From DALYJJ01 sp031969915 (GTDB lineage Bacteria; Acidobacteriota; Terriglobia; Bryobacterales; Bryobacteraceae), in assembly GCA_031969915.1 (NCBI GenBank), contig DALYJJ010000059.1, positions 1-34,930 of the forward strand: DNA of 34,930 nucleotides, written 5' to 3'. Within the stretch, counting starts at the first letter, position 1. Every line of letters begins with the position of its first letter. Below the pieces are notes generated by a model. It was not told the origin of the DNA. It made no database searches and saw only the letters and a program-made list of their open reading frames with translations. This document shows positions 15,260-24,266 of the stretch, in pieces. A program made the position numbers and the translations under genes.

Positions 15260-17655
15260 TTCAGTTCGACGATGGTCGCCCCCGTTCCCCCCTCGGCGGG
15301 CGTCGCCGGGTAGAACTTCTCCACGTGGGGGCTCTTTGCCAGCAGCGCCGCCACGGCTTTCTTGAGAATTCCCATGCCGTGTCCATGGACGATGCGGACC
15401 CGGTCGACCGAGGCCATGGCGGCGCTATCCAGGAACTTGTCGATCTCGTCCACTGCTTCCTCCGCGCGGCGCCCGATGACGTTGATCTCGCGCTGGGAGA
15501 GATTCCACGAAGGGCCTGCCGGCTGAAACGACACGCCCTTGGGCAGCCGCGAACCCTCGCCCGATTCGGGCAGCACTTCAAGGACGTCGTCGAGCGGGAC
15601 CTTCAAGCGAAGAAATCCCGCCTCCACCTCGATTTCATCCCCGTGCACCCGGCGCACGCGCGCGGCCTCGCGAACTCCTCTCAGCTTGACGCGCGCGCCT
15701 TCCACGATCTTCGGCTTCGCCGCCGGGCTCGCCTCCGGCGTCGCCGGTCGAATCGCCGCCTCCACTTCTTCCTGGAACTCGCGGCGCGCTTTCGACACCT
15801 TGCGCCGCGCCTGGTCGGCGGCCTTGCGCTGCTCGGCGGACTGCTCGATGGATTCGATGGTTTCCGTGGCGCGCGATTCGAAGGCCCGCATGGCTTCTTC
15901 GGCCTTGCGCTCCAACTCCCGGATCTTCGCCGTTTCGCGCTTCTCCCATTCCCGCTCGATTTGCTTCTCCCGGGCCGACAGTTCCTCGCGCGCCTTCTCC
16001 AGTTCGCGTTCCCGCGCGGTCATCGTCTCCAGCTTCTGGTGCAGTTCGGAGAGAAACCGCGCGATGTCCTGCTCCTGGCGGCTCATGTTGGCGCGGGCCC
16101 GCAGAATGATGTCTTCGGGCATGCCCAAACGCGAAGCGATGTCGAGTCCCGCCGATTTTCCCGGCGCGCCCAGGCGCAGCACATAGGTCGGCTCCAGCGT
16201 GCGCTCGTCGAAGCCCATCGATCCGTTCACCACGCCCGGTGTGTTGGCGCCGTAGATCTTCAGCGCCAGCAGGTGCGTGGAAGCGAAGGTGAACGCGCCG
16301 GCGCTTCGAAAGTGTTCGAGCAGCGCCACGCCCAGCGCGCCTCCCTCCTCGGGGTCCGTCGCGCGCCCCAACTCGTCGAGCAGCACGAGCGACTGAGGCG
16401 TGACATCGAACGCCATCTCCCGCACGCGAGTGATGTGCGCCGAAAACGTGCTCAGGCTCTCCTGGATCGATTGCTGGTCGCCGATGTCCGCGAGCACCTG
16501 TTCAAACAGCGGGAACTCGGCGGACTCGGCGGGCACGGGCAGGCCGGACTGGGCCATCAGGGCCAACAGCCCGACGGTCTTCATGGTCACCGTTTTGCCG
16601 CCCGTGTTCGGGCCGCTGATGAGCAGCGTGCGCTCGCGTCGGTCGAGTTGGAGGCTGACCGGCACCACCTGCTTTTTCTGTTTGCGGAGAACGTCCTGGA
16701 GCAGCGGATGGCGCGCGCGGGTGAGCGTAAGCGTCTCGCCAAAGCGGGGAATCGTGCAGTCGAAGTCGTCCGCGAAGCGCGCCTTCGCGAAGACGATCTC
16801 CAACTCGCCGAGCACCGAGACCGTCTCCCCCACGGCCTCCGCCGAACCGCGCAGGCGCCCGGTGATCTCGCGCAGAATCCGGTACACCTCGCGCTGCTCT
16901 TCCTCCATCAACCGCACCAGGTCGTTGTTCAAATGGATGGTTTCGAAGGGCTCGACGAACAGCGTGTGGCCGGTCCCGCTGGCGCCGTGAATCACCCCGT
17001 CGACCCGGCTTTGCCGCCCCGCCACGACGGGCACCACGAAGCGGTCATTGCGAATGGTGACGTAGTCCTCCTGCAGCACTCCGTCTTCGCGGTGGGCCCG
17101 CAGGAAGCGTTCGAGCGAATCCTGAATCAGGTTCTTCTGCTTCTCGATGTCCCGGCGGAGGCGGTTCAGCGCCACGCTCGCTCGGTCGTCCAGAGAGCCG
17201 TCCGGCAGCACCTTTCCCGAGATCTCTTTGAGTACCGGCCGGAAGTCGGCGATGCGGGCCGCCCGCGCCGACAGCCGGGGAAAGCGCGCGGCGGCGTCGA
17301 GGAAGACGGAGCGCAAGTCCGCGGCGCGATCGAGGAGTTCGGTCAGCTCGTAGATCTGGCGGCCGTCCAGCACCGCGCCTTCGATGCGCAGCAGTTCCAC
17401 GGCCTTGGTCGGATCGGGCAGCGATTCGAACCGGGGGCGAACGGCCGCCCCGCGCTGGGCGGGTTGCGGCCGCGCGGCGGCGCGCAGGTAGTCGATCCCT
17501 TCGCCCGCTTCCGCCAGGGACTCTTCCAGCGCCTCGCGATCCGCCGACGGCGCGATCGCCTCCAGGCGCTCGCGGCCCATCGGGCTCGCCACATAACGGC
17601 CCACCAGCGCCTTCAGCGCCCCATACTCCAATAGCTCAGCGCTTGTCTGGTTCAT
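15256..17655 (-). CDS. mutS2: MutS2 endonuclease/ATPase
   Basis: 799 residues from ATG 17655 (MNQTSAELLEYGALK, the usual MutS2 start). The core and clamp region is followed by a MutS-type ATPase with Walker A GPNTGGKT at 348-355 and Walker B-like LVLLDELG. A long charged coiled coil follows (about 500-620), then a KOW-like strand, and a C-terminal Smr nuclease domain with VDRVRIVHGHGMG. MutS2 lacks mismatch recognition; it binds branched DNA and, in Gram-positives, rescues collided ribosomes by splitting them. The start lies 20 bp inside the Nudix gene, giving tight coupling. All expected domains are present. Confidence 0.97.
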   Translation of the reverse strand: MNQTSAELLEYGALKALVGRYVASPMGRERLEAIAPSADREALEESLAEAGEGIDYLRAAARPQPAQRGAAVRPRFESLPDPTKAVELLRIEGAVLDGRQIYELTELLDRAADLRSVFLDAAARFPRLSARAARIADFRPVLKEISGKVLPDGSLDDRASVALNRLRRDIEKQKNLIQDSLERFLRAHREDGVLQEDYVTIRNDRFVVPVVAGRQSRVDGVIHGASGTGHTLFVEPFETIHLNNDLVRLMEEEQREVYRILREITGRLRGSAEAVGETVSVLGELEIVFAKARFADDFDCTIPRFGETLTLTRARHPLLQDVLRKQKKQVVPVSLQLDRRERTLLISGPNTGGKTVTMKTVGLLALMAQSGLPVPAESAEFPLFEQVLADIGDQQSIQESLSTFSAHITRVREMAFDVTPQSLVLLDELGRATDPEEGGALGVALLEHFRSAGAFTFASTHLLALKIYGANTPGVVNGSMGFDERTLEPTYVLRLGAPGKSAGLDIASRLGMPEDIILRARANMSRQEQDIARFLSELHQKLETMTARERELEKAREELSAREKQIEREWEKRETAKIRELERKAEEAMRAFESRATETIESIEQSAEQRKAADQARRKVSKARREFQEEVEAAIRPATPEASPAAKPKIVEGARVKLRGVREAARVRRVHGDEIEVEAGFLRLKVPLDDVLEVLPESGEGSRLPKGVSFQPAGPSWNLSQREINVIGRRAEEAVDEIDKFLDSAAMASVDRVRIVHGHGMGILKKAVAALLAKSPHVEKFYPATPAEGGTGATIVELK

Positions 17656-18058
17656 GCTGCAATGTCTTCTGGTAGGCGCGCTCAATCACGCCGCGCGTGC
17701 CCTCGGTCATCTCATACTCGCCCAGCGCGGCCACGGGAACCCAACGCACCGCGCTCACGTCGTCGCCCGCCCTCGGCTCGCCCCCGGCAATCCGGCACAC
17801 GTAATCGACGAGCACATAGTGGTACTCGGCGCGCCCGCCGGCGTCGCGCATGATGCGCTCGAAGACTTCGGCGATCCACAGCGGCTCAACCTCCAGCCCG
17901 GTCTCCTCAAGCACCTCGCGCCGCACGCCCTCCTTCAGCGTCTCCCCCGTTTCAAGGGCCCCGCCCGGCAGCGACCACTGGCCTTTCAACGGTTCCCGCC
18001 CGCGCTCGGCCAGCAGCACGCAGCCGCCGTCGAACATCAGGGCCCCAATCCCGATCAC
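17636..18058 (-). CDS. Nudix hydrolase
   Basis: About 140 residues from a GTG at 18058. The Nudix box runs from GALETGETLKEG to REVLEETGLEVE, matching Gx5Ex7REUxEExGU. The nearby EPLKGQWSLPGG is typical of ADP-ribose or (d)NTP pyrophosphatase-like members. Similar proteins usually begin RYPxRPVxGVG, and those residues are encoded just upstream of the GTG but have no start codon. Either translation begins at the GTG or the extra residues come from a nonstandard start. The preceding SMP-30 gene ends 25 bp earlier. It may clean up damaged nucleotides, which would suit the neighbouring mutS2 and kinases; this is inference. Confidence 0.85.
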   Translation of the reverse strand: MIGIGALMFDGGCVLLAERGREPLKGQWSLPGGALETGETLKEGVRREVLEETGLEVEPLWIAEVFERIMRDAGGRAEYHYVLVDYVCRIAGGEPRAGDDVSAVRWVPVAALGEYEMTEGTRGVIERAYQKTLQHEPDKR

Positions 18059-18083
18059 GGGCCGGGCCGGATACCGCCGGCTG

Positions 18084-18899
18084 TCACTCGAGCTCAAGGT
18101 GGACCCGGTACAGGCCGCCGCCCGCGGCGACGTAGAGGAGGCTGCTGCCGGCGTGGGCAAAGGCGAGGCTGGACGGCTTGGCCGCCATCTCCACGCTGAG
18201 GATTTCCTTTCCCTCGGGCGCGTACACCAGGAACTTGCGCGCGGCCACGAAGAGGCGGCCTTCGGCATCCACGCGGACGCCGTCCGGCACGCCATCGATT
18301 TTGGCCAGTACGACGCGCTCACCCGACAGCCCGCCGTCCTTGTCCACGGCCCAGGCGCGCACGTTCCGCTCGTCGGCGTTCGAAACGAAAAGCGTCTTCG
18401 CGTCGGGCGAAAGCGCGATGCCGCTCGGCCGCGTTGCGCCCTTCCAGACCAGGCTCACGGCTCCTCTCGAGGTGACGTGAAAGACGCCGTTGAAGTCCAA
18501 CTCGCGGCGGTCCAGCGCGGAACCGAACGCCGGATCGGTGAAGAAGAAAGATCCGTCCCTTCGAACGGCGACATCGCGAGGGCCGTTCAGGCGTTTGCCC
18601 TCCCAGCGTTCGACGAGGCTTTCCACGCGGCCGCGCGCATCGGTCCGGCTGACGCGGCGGGCCCTGGTCTCACACGTGTAGAGGCGGCCCTGTGAGTCGA
18701 AGGCGTTGCCCGCCGCGCCGCCGGAGGGCTCGCGAAACACGGTAAGGCCATCGCTGCCCGGGCCAAGTTTGTGCAGACGCTCGTTGGGTACGTCGCTGAG
18801 GATCAGGTATCCGGAGGAGGCCCAGGCCACCCCCGCGGCGTAGCGAAAATCCTTCGCCACCAGCTCCACGCGCACCTTCGATTCGGCGGGCGCCTGCAT
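18084..18899 (-). CDS. SMP-30/gluconolactonase-like beta-propeller protein
   Basis: 271 residues, starting at ATG 18899, whose A is shared with the upstream stop (TGATG). It is a six-bladed propeller with the family features: an N-terminal VAKDFRYAAGVAW, GNAFDSQGRLYTCE, the metal-ligand region LNGPRDVAV, and GVPDGVRVDAEGRLFVA late in the chain. Family enzymes are metal-dependent lactonases, but substrate range is wide. There is no obvious signal peptide from this start, so it is probably cytoplasmic, unlike many acidobacterial propellers. The second gene copy of the kinase pair ends exactly at its start. Confidence 0.85.
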   Translation of the reverse strand: MQAPAESKVRVELVAKDFRYAAGVAWASSGYLILSDVPNERLHKLGPGSDGLTVFREPSGGAAGNAFDSQGRLYTCETRARRVSRTDARGRVESLVERWEGKRLNGPRDVAVRRDGSFFFTDPAFGSALDRRELDFNGVFHVTSRGAVSLVWKGATRPSGIALSPDAKTLFVSNADERNVRAWAVDKDGGLSGERVVLAKIDGVPDGVRVDAEGRLFVAARKFLVYAPEGKEILSVEMAAKPSSLAFAHAGSSLLYVAAGGGLYRVHLELE

Positions 18900-19648
18900 C
18901 ACTTCGCGAGCACAGGCGCCGGCGCAGGCCGGGCCCGGGGGAGCCGGCGCTTGCCGGAAAAGAGCTTGCCGATGGAACGCTGGAGGTCCTTGAAGATCTC
19001 GTCCGGGGTGCGCGCGGCGTCGATCACCTCGAAATGGTAGCGCTTGGACATACGGTCGAGCGAACTGATGATCCGGCCCTGATACTTCACGAAGCTCTCG
19101 AACATGTCTTCGCCGAAGCGAACGTCCATGCCGCTCTCCCAGAAGTCGAAACTGCCCGGGCCGCTCACCACGCGCGAGATCAGGTCGTCCACATCGGCGC
19201 GCAGGTAATAGACGGCGTGGGGCACGAGTGCGAACGAAACCAGGCGCTCCAGCCACAGGCGGTCCTCGCCGCGGGCCATGCCACGGGCGATGAGAGAGAA
19301 AATGTAGCGGTCCGTAAGCACCACGAAGCCGGCTCGCAGCGCGGGGATGATCTCGTTCTCCAGCCGGTCGGCGAAGTCCGTCATGTAGAACAGCGTCATC
19401 GTCACGCGGCCCAGGGTGTTCCCTTCCTTGGCCTGCTGGATGCCTTTGCCGGCCAGCGCGCCGCGGGCCATGCCCGTGTCGAGCACGGCGTGGCCGCGTT
19501 GTTCCAGCCAGGCGCGCAGCCGCGCCACCTGCGTGCTGCGGCCGACATTGTCCGGCCCTTCGATGACAATCAGCTTGCCCTGCAGGTTCGTCGCGTCCAC
19601 TCCGGGGAGGGGCTCGCTATAGAACTCGAGCGGCTTCTTGGGTTCCAT
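18899..19648 (-). CDS. Thymidylate-kinase-like protein with altered P-loop
   Basis: 249 residues from ATG 19648 (GGAG about eight bases upstream). The P-loop reads EGPDNVGRSTQ: the invariant Walker A lysine of GxxxxGK[ST] is arginine. Other family features remain: TDFADRLENEIIPAL, LTDRYIFS (the DRY motif) and a late VIDAARTPDEI. The C-terminal tail (about 225-249) is rich in Pro, Ala and Arg. It is a clear paralogue of the gene directly upstream, sharing YMTDFADRLE/HATDFADRLE and FWESGMD/YYEAGMD. It may be a weak kinase, a regulatory partner of the upstream kinase, or a kinase using Arg. The 5' end overlaps that gene by 32 bp. Confidence 0.85.
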   Translation of the reverse strand: MEPKKPLEFYSEPLPGVDATNLQGKLIVIEGPDNVGRSTQVARLRAWLEQRGHAVLDTGMARGALAGKGIQQAKEGNTLGRVTMTLFYMTDFADRLENEIIPALRAGFVVLTDRYIFSLIARGMARGEDRLWLERLVSFALVPHAVYYLRADVDDLISRVVSGPGSFDFWESGMDVRFGEDMFESFVKYQGRIISSLDRMSKRYHFEVIDAARTPDEIFKDLQRSIGKLFSGKRRLPRARPAPAPVLAK

Positions 19649-20348
19649 TTGCAACTCCGCTTGCCTTTCTGAGCGCACCGCCGCGCATCGTTTCGCCCAG
19701 TTGCTCGATGACGATATCCCGCATCCGCTTCTGTTGCGCCTCAATGGAGCCCGTGGCGTCGATGACGTGAAAGCCCATCTCCTCGCTCATCGCGTCGTAC
19801 TCTTCGAGAATCCGGCCCTGGAACAGGCGGAAGCTCTCTTCAATGTTGCGGCTCAGGCTCAGGTCCATCCCGGCTTCGTAATACTTCAACTCGGCGCGGC
19901 CGCCGAGAATGCGGCCCAGGGCGATGTCCAGGGGCACGCGAAAGTAGAAGCGCAGGTCGGGCCGCACCGCGAAACGGTAGAGGTTCCGCACCCACTTGCG
20001 GCTCATGCCGCGAACGACGTCGCGGGCGTAGGCGGTGTAGGCGTACCGGTCGGCGCAAACGATCGCGCCGGCCTTCAGCAACGGGATGATGTAGGTCTCG
20101 AGTCGATCGGCGAAGTCCGTGGCGTGGATCAGGCTGAAGGTGGTGGGCGTGAACATCTCCTTCTTCTTGCCGCGGCGCGTGGTGGCCTTGACCAGTGGAG
20201 AAGAGTTCCATTCGCTGAAAGCAACCGAGAAGCTCTTGGAACGAAGCCATTGGCTGAGCAGCGCGAGTTGCGTCGATTTGCCCGACCCGTCAATCCCTTC
20301 CACAACGATCAGCTTTCCCCGGTAACGATTGGGCTGGAAGTAGGGCAT
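19617..20348 (-). CDS. tmk: Thymidylate-kinase-like protein
   Basis: 243 residues. The intact P-loop is EGIDGSGKSTQ (about 17-27). The later DRY motif is in CADRYAYTAY, and the C-terminus contains VIDATGSIEAQQKRM. Thymidylate kinases phosphorylate dTMP to dTDP. However, this copy has a long basic insert after the P-loop (TRRGKKKEMFTPTT) where dTMP-binding residues usually lie, so its substrate may differ. It is the first gene of the minus-strand operon with its paralogue. Its start lies only 38 bp from the divergent Ppx/GppA gene, which suggests a shared regulatory region. Confidence 0.85.
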   Translation of the reverse strand: MPYFQPNRYRGKLIVVEGIDGSGKSTQLALLSQWLRSKSFSVAFSEWNSSPLVKATTRRGKKKEMFTPTTFSLIHATDFADRLETYIIPLLKAGAIVCADRYAYTAYARDVVRGMSRKWVRNLYRFAVRPDLRFYFRVPLDIALGRILGGRAELKYYEAGMDLSLSRNIEESFRLFQGRILEEYDAMSEEMGFHVIDATGSIEAQQKRMRDIVIEQLGETMRGGALRKASGVANGTQEAARVL

Positions 20349-20386
20349 AACAAGTGGCGAACCTCTATCATAGTCCTTTACACACC

Positions 20387-21919
20387 ATGACCCGGTACGC
20401 GGCGATCGACATTGGCAGCAACAGCGTGCGCATGATGGCGGCGGAAGTGGACCCCAAGGCGCCCCGCAAAACGCTGGCCGAAGACCGGCAGGTGACGCGC
20501 CTGGGCGAGAGCGTGTTTCGCGACGGCCAGATCAGCCCGCCCGCGATGGAATTCGTGGTGGGCGTGCTGAAACGGTTCGCCGATACCTACAAGCGCCTGG
20601 ATGTGGCGGGCGTCCGGGCGGTGGCCACCAGCGCGGTGCGTGACGCCAGCAACCAGCTTGAGTTTCTGGAGCGGGCCGCGGCCGCCATCGGGTCCCCCGT
20701 GGAGATCATCTCGGGACAGGAAGAGGCGCGCCTGATCCACGTCGGCGTGCAGGACCGCTGGCCGCACCCGGACCAGCGCATTCTCATCATCGACGTGGGC
20801 GGGGGCAGCGCGGAAGTGATCGTTGGAGAAGACGGCAAGATGGCCGAAGCGTTTTCCCGGCCGCTCGGCGCGGTCCGCCTGACCGAAGTGTTCCTAAAGG
20901 ACGATCCGCCCGCGCCGCTGCAGTTGCATCAACTCGACGAGTTCCTGGAACAGAAGCTGCACAGCGTCCTGGACCGGATTCGGCGCAAGCGATTCGACCG
21001 GGTGATCGCCACCTCCGCCTCGGCCTCGGCTGTGGTCTGTGCCGCCAACCGCATCCCGCGGGCGCGGCGCGACGAAGCGGACCGGCGCCGGGCCACCACG
21101 CCGCAGATTCGGAAGCTCTACCAACTGCTCGCCCAATCCGGCATTGCCGCGCGCCGCCGGGTGACCGGCATCGGTCCGCGGCGCGCGGAGATCATCGTAC
21201 CCGGCGCGGCGGTGTTCAAGTTCATTCTCGAGACGCTCAAGCTCCCCGCGCTCTATTACTCGCAGGCGGGCGTGAGGGACGGCATCATCGCCGGCCTGGC
21301 CGCCCGCGGTGTGGGCCACGACGCGGGCCGCCTGGACCGCGATCAGCGGCGCGCGGTCGAGGAACTGGCGCGCAGGTTCTCCGTCGACCTGAAGCACGCG
21401 CGGCTCGTCGCGTCGCTCGCCCATCGGCTCTTCGTCGAACTGCAGCCGCTGCACAAGCTCCCGTCTGAACAGGGACGGCTCCTGGAGGCGGCCGCGCTGC
21501 TCCGCGACACGGGCCACATCATCAGCGACACCGCCCACCACAAGCATTCGCAGTACATCGTGGCCAACGCGGACCTGGCGGGATTCAACCCCGTGGAGCG
21601 CGCCATGGTGGCGGAGTTGTGCCGCTACCATCGCAAGTCCATGCCCGGACCCAAGCACGCCAGCTATCAGGCGCTGCCCCCCGACGGGCGGCGCGTGGTC
21701 AGCCTGCTCATCCCGCTGCTCCGCATTGCCGACGCCCTGGACCGCAGCCGCGAGCAGCGCGTCGAGGCAATCGACTGCCACGTGAACGACGGCGCCGTCG
21801 CCTTGACCATCGTGAGCCGCAAGGACACCGGGCTCGAGCAGTGGGCCGCCGAACGGGCCGGCGAGTCCTTCCGGTTGGTCTACGGCAAGCCCCTCGCGGT
21901 CGCGCGGTCCAACGGCTGA
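20387..21919 (+). CDS. Ppx/GppA exopolyphosphatase-type protein with C-terminal HD domain
   Basis: 510 residues from ATG 20387. The N-terminal ASKHA phosphatase module has AAIDIGSNSVRMM and the second phosphate loop IIDVGGGSAEVIVGE, with the SGQEEARL motif between them. The C-terminal half has an HD-type pattern (LLRDTGHIISDTAHHKHSQYI ... CRYHRKSMPG), as in E. coli Ppx. The reaction is removal of terminal phosphate from polyphosphate, or hydrolysis of pppGpp to ppGpp; sequence alone does not separate Ppx from GppA. It is divergent from two thymidylate-kinase-like genes, so polyphosphate/nucleotide metabolism may be linked here. Confidence 0.92.
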   Translation: MTRYAAIDIGSNSVRMMAAEVDPKAPRKTLAEDRQVTRLGESVFRDGQISPPAMEFVVGVLKRFADTYKRLDVAGVRAVATSAVRDASNQLEFLERAAAAIGSPVEIISGQEEARLIHVGVQDRWPHPDQRILIIDVGGGSAEVIVGEDGKMAEAFSRPLGAVRLTEVFLKDDPPAPLQLHQLDEFLEQKLHSVLDRIRRKRFDRVIATSASASAVVCAANRIPRARRDEADRRRATTPQIRKLYQLLAQSGIAARRRVTGIGPRRAEIIVPGAAVFKFILETLKLPALYYSQAGVRDGIIAGLAARGVGHDAGRLDRDQRRAVEELARRFSVDLKHARLVASLAHRLFVELQPLHKLPSEQGRLLEAAALLRDTGHIISDTAHHKHSQYIVANADLAGFNPVERAMVAELCRYHRKSMPGPKHASYQALPPDGRRVVSLLIPLLRIADALDRSREQRVEAIDCHVNDGAVALTIVSRKDTGLEQWAAERAGESFRLVYGKPLAVARSNG

Positions 21920-21940
21920 AATCGCATTACAATCGAATCC

Positions 21941-23161
21941 ATGAGCAACACAACTCGCCGCCACTTCCTGGCGGCTGCGGGTGGCGCCGCGTTGACCGCC
22001 CGCGCTTGGGGACAGGTGTCCGGCGCGAATGAACGCCTCCGCGTGGGCGTGATCGGATGCGGTGGCATGGCCGGCGGACACATGCGTTCGCTGGTCCGCA
22101 ACAAGGAGCGCGACAACGTCGAGATCGTGGCCGTCTGCGATCTCTACGACAAGCGCGCCGAGCAGGCCGCGCAGGTGACCGGCGGCAAGATCGTGAAGGA
22201 CTATCGCCGGGTCCTCGAGCAGAAGGAGATCGATTACGTCCTGATCGCGACTCCGGAACACTGGCACTGTCCGATTACCCTCGATGCGCTCGACGCGAAC
22301 AAACATGTTTACGTTGAGAAGCCCATGACCCAGACCGTGGAAGAGTCGAAGAAAGTGCTGGCGCGCCTGAAAACCTCTGACCGGAAACTCCAGGTGGGCG
22401 TGCAAGGCATGTCCGACGACTCCTACGAAGCGGCCAACGAGTACGTCAAGAACGGCACGCTGGGCAAGGTGGTTCTCGCACAGATCGACTATTCCCGCAA
22501 TCACAAAGACAATTACTGGGCCTATCCGATCGACGAAGACGCCAAGCCCGGGGTGAACCTGGACTGGAAGACCTGGCTCGGCAATCGGCCCAAGCGGCCC
22601 TGGGACCCGAACCGTTTCTTCCGGTGGCGCTGGTATTGGGACTACTCGGGCGGGATCGCCAGCGACCTGTTCGTGCACCGTGTGACGCGCATCATCAAGG
22701 CCCTGGGGCTCACGTATCCGGAGAAGGGCGTGGCGACCGGTGGCAAGTTCCAGTTCACCGATAGCGCCGCGGAAGTGCCGGACACGTTCAATGTGCTGCT
22801 GGATTACCCCGGCGGGCCCACCGTGCAGTTGGTTTCCTCGATGGCGAACGACACCTCCGTGGACCACGTGCTGCGCGGCCACAAAGCGACGCTCGAGTTC
22901 ACGCGCACGGGCTTTGTGATTCGGCCGCAGGAGCTCTACATGAACGAGGTGAAGCCGGTGGAGTTCCGGAAGACCGGGGCGGAGAACATCGAGTTGCACC
23001 ATCGGAACCTGATGAACGCGATCCGGAAGAACGAAGCCCTGAAGTGCGACGCGCAGTTGGGCTACTACGGCGTGGTGGCCTGCGAAATGGGAGTGCAGAG
23101 CTACCGGCAGCGCCGCTACCTGGCCTGGGACAGCGGGCGCGGACGGGTAACCAAAGCCTGA
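21941..23161 (+). CDS. Tat-exported Gfo/Idh/MocA-family oxidoreductase
   Basis: 406 residues. The N-terminus is a Tat signal (TRRHFLAAAGGAALTARAWG), so the protein is exported folded with its nucleotide. The Rossmann motif GVIGCGGMAG follows at about 35-44. The EKPMTQTVEESKKV segment carries the family's conserved Lys of the EKP motif. C-terminal residues (KTWLGNRP, YWDYSGGIASDLFVH) are typical of the large acidobacterial/planctomycete group. These NAD(P)-dependent enzymes act on sugars and inositols. The substrate is not deducible. It begins 21 bp after the Ppx/GppA gene and may be cotranscribed with it. Confidence 0.93.
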   Translation: MSNTTRRHFLAAAGGAALTARAWGQVSGANERLRVGVIGCGGMAGGHMRSLVRNKERDNVEIVAVCDLYDKRAEQAAQVTGGKIVKDYRRVLEQKEIDYVLIATPEHWHCPITLDALDANKHVYVEKPMTQTVEESKKVLARLKTSDRKLQVGVQGMSDDSYEAANEYVKNGTLGKVVLAQIDYSRNHKDNYWAYPIDEDAKPGVNLDWKTWLGNRPKRPWDPNRFFRWRWYWDYSGGIASDLFVHRVTRIIKALGLTYPEKGVATGGKFQFTDSAAEVPDTFNVLLDYPGGPTVQLVSSMANDTSVDHVLRGHKATLEFTRTGFVIRPQELYMNEVKPVEFRKTGAENIELHHRNLMNAIRKNEALKCDAQLGYYGVVACEMGVQSYRQRRYLAWDSGRGRVTKA

Positions 23162-23162
23162 G

Positions 23163-24266
23163 TCAGATCGGCATCACCGCGGCCGAGACGGGCTTCGAGC
23201 CGACTGGAATCATGGTCAGCAGCGGGGCGGATTTTCGCCGGTTGTCCTGCACCGCACCGCTGCGGATGATCGCCATGTCGCCCGAGACTCGGTTCAAAAC
23301 CAGGGCATACTCGCCATCCGGCGTCACCGTGATGAACGATGGCTCCGAACCCACGCTGGTCATGGCGATCACCCGGTGGGTCTGGATGTCGATGATCGTG
23401 ACGTCGGCCGAGTGCGGGTTCGCCACGTACAGAAAGCCCGGCTTAAGGGAGGCGGCCATGGCTCCGGGACTGCGGCCGGCCAGGCGCGTCTGGGCAATCT
23501 CGGTGCGATACGGGTACACCACCACCACCGCGTCCATCCCCTCGCCGGTGATGAACAACTGGCCTCCATCGGCGCTGAAGCAGATCTGGTCCGGCCGGAC
23601 CGCAAGGGGCAGGCGGGTGACCATGCGCCCGCTCGCCGTGTCGAGGATGGACAGGCTGCGTTCGGCCGGATTGGTCACCAGGAACTGGCGCCCGTCGGAG
23701 CGGAAGCGCACCGCGGCGAGACCGGCGCCGGTCGCCACCAGGGGCCGCGTGGCTCGGGCTTGCAGGTCGGCGATCGCGACGCGGCCGCTCGAGGCGAAAC
23801 CAACGGCGGCGAGCGGGTCGTAGGGCGCGAGGTCGAAATCCGTGGCGCCCGCGGGCAACGGGATCGCCGCGCCGGGCTGGAAGCCGTCGAGCCCCAGACG
23901 GACGAGTTTCGAGGGCTCTGCCGTGAGCGCCCAAAGCGACGCGCCGTCCGGAGAAAGCCGCATGGAGAGGATCCGGGTGGCAAGCCGCGCCTGACGGCGC
24001 ACGGAGAGCGATTGGGCGTCGACCTCCACAATCACTCCACTCTCCGGGAGCAGCGCAAACACCGCGCGGCGCGCCTGGTGCGCGATGACCTGTGAGGGCG
24101 CCCCGGCCAGCGCGATGCGGCGTGCGACGGCCAGCGCCCCCAGATCGACCACCGCCAGCGCCTTGCCCTCTTCGGCGGCCACGAACGCGTACCCCGCCAG
24201 AATCTTGCGGCTGCACCCCGGCCACGCCGCCGCCCCGCAAAGCGCCAACCAGTTACGCCGGTCCAA
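23163..24266 (-). CDS. YVTN/YncE-type beta-propeller lipoprotein
   Basis: 367 residues from a TTG at 24266. The start is supported by AAGGAGG nine bases upstream and lies inside the end of the ACT-domain gene. The N-terminus (RRNWLALCGAAAWPGCSRK) looks like a short signal with a possible lipidation cysteine at about residue 18. The rest is a seven-bladed propeller with YVTN-like blades (FVTNPAERSLSILDTASG-like, FLYVANPHSADVTIIDI, SFITVTPDGEYALVLN). Such proteins are extracytoplasmic; function is unknown. The 3' end converges on the Gfo/Idh gene, with one base between them. Confidence 0.82.
   Translation of the reverse strand: MDRRNWLALCGAAAWPGCSRKILAGYAFVAAEEGKALAVVDLGALAVARRIALAGAPSQVIAHQARRAVFALLPESGVIVEVDAQSLSVRRQARLATRILSMRLSPDGASLWALTAEPSKLVRLGLDGFQPGAAIPLPAGATDFDLAPYDPLAAVGFASSGRVAIADLQARATRPLVATGAGLAAVRFRSDGRQFLVTNPAERSLSILDTASGRMVTRLPLAVRPDQICFSADGGQLFITGEGMDAVVVVYPYRTEIAQTRLAGRSPGAMAASLKPGFLYVANPHSADVTIIDIQTHRVIAMTSVGSEPSFITVTPDGEYALVLNRVSGDMAIIRSGAVQDNRRKSAPLLTMIPVGSKPVSAAVMPI

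Noticed and set aside
14938..17634. 898-codon plus-strand frame opposite mutS2 and the nitroreductase
   Set aside because: It spans two real genes on the other strand and shows low-complexity Arg/His/Leu composition, a mirror frame.
20894..23002. 702-codon minus-strand frame opposite Ppx/GppA and Gfo/Idh
   Set aside because: It crosses the gap between two well-supported genes and has no family pattern.
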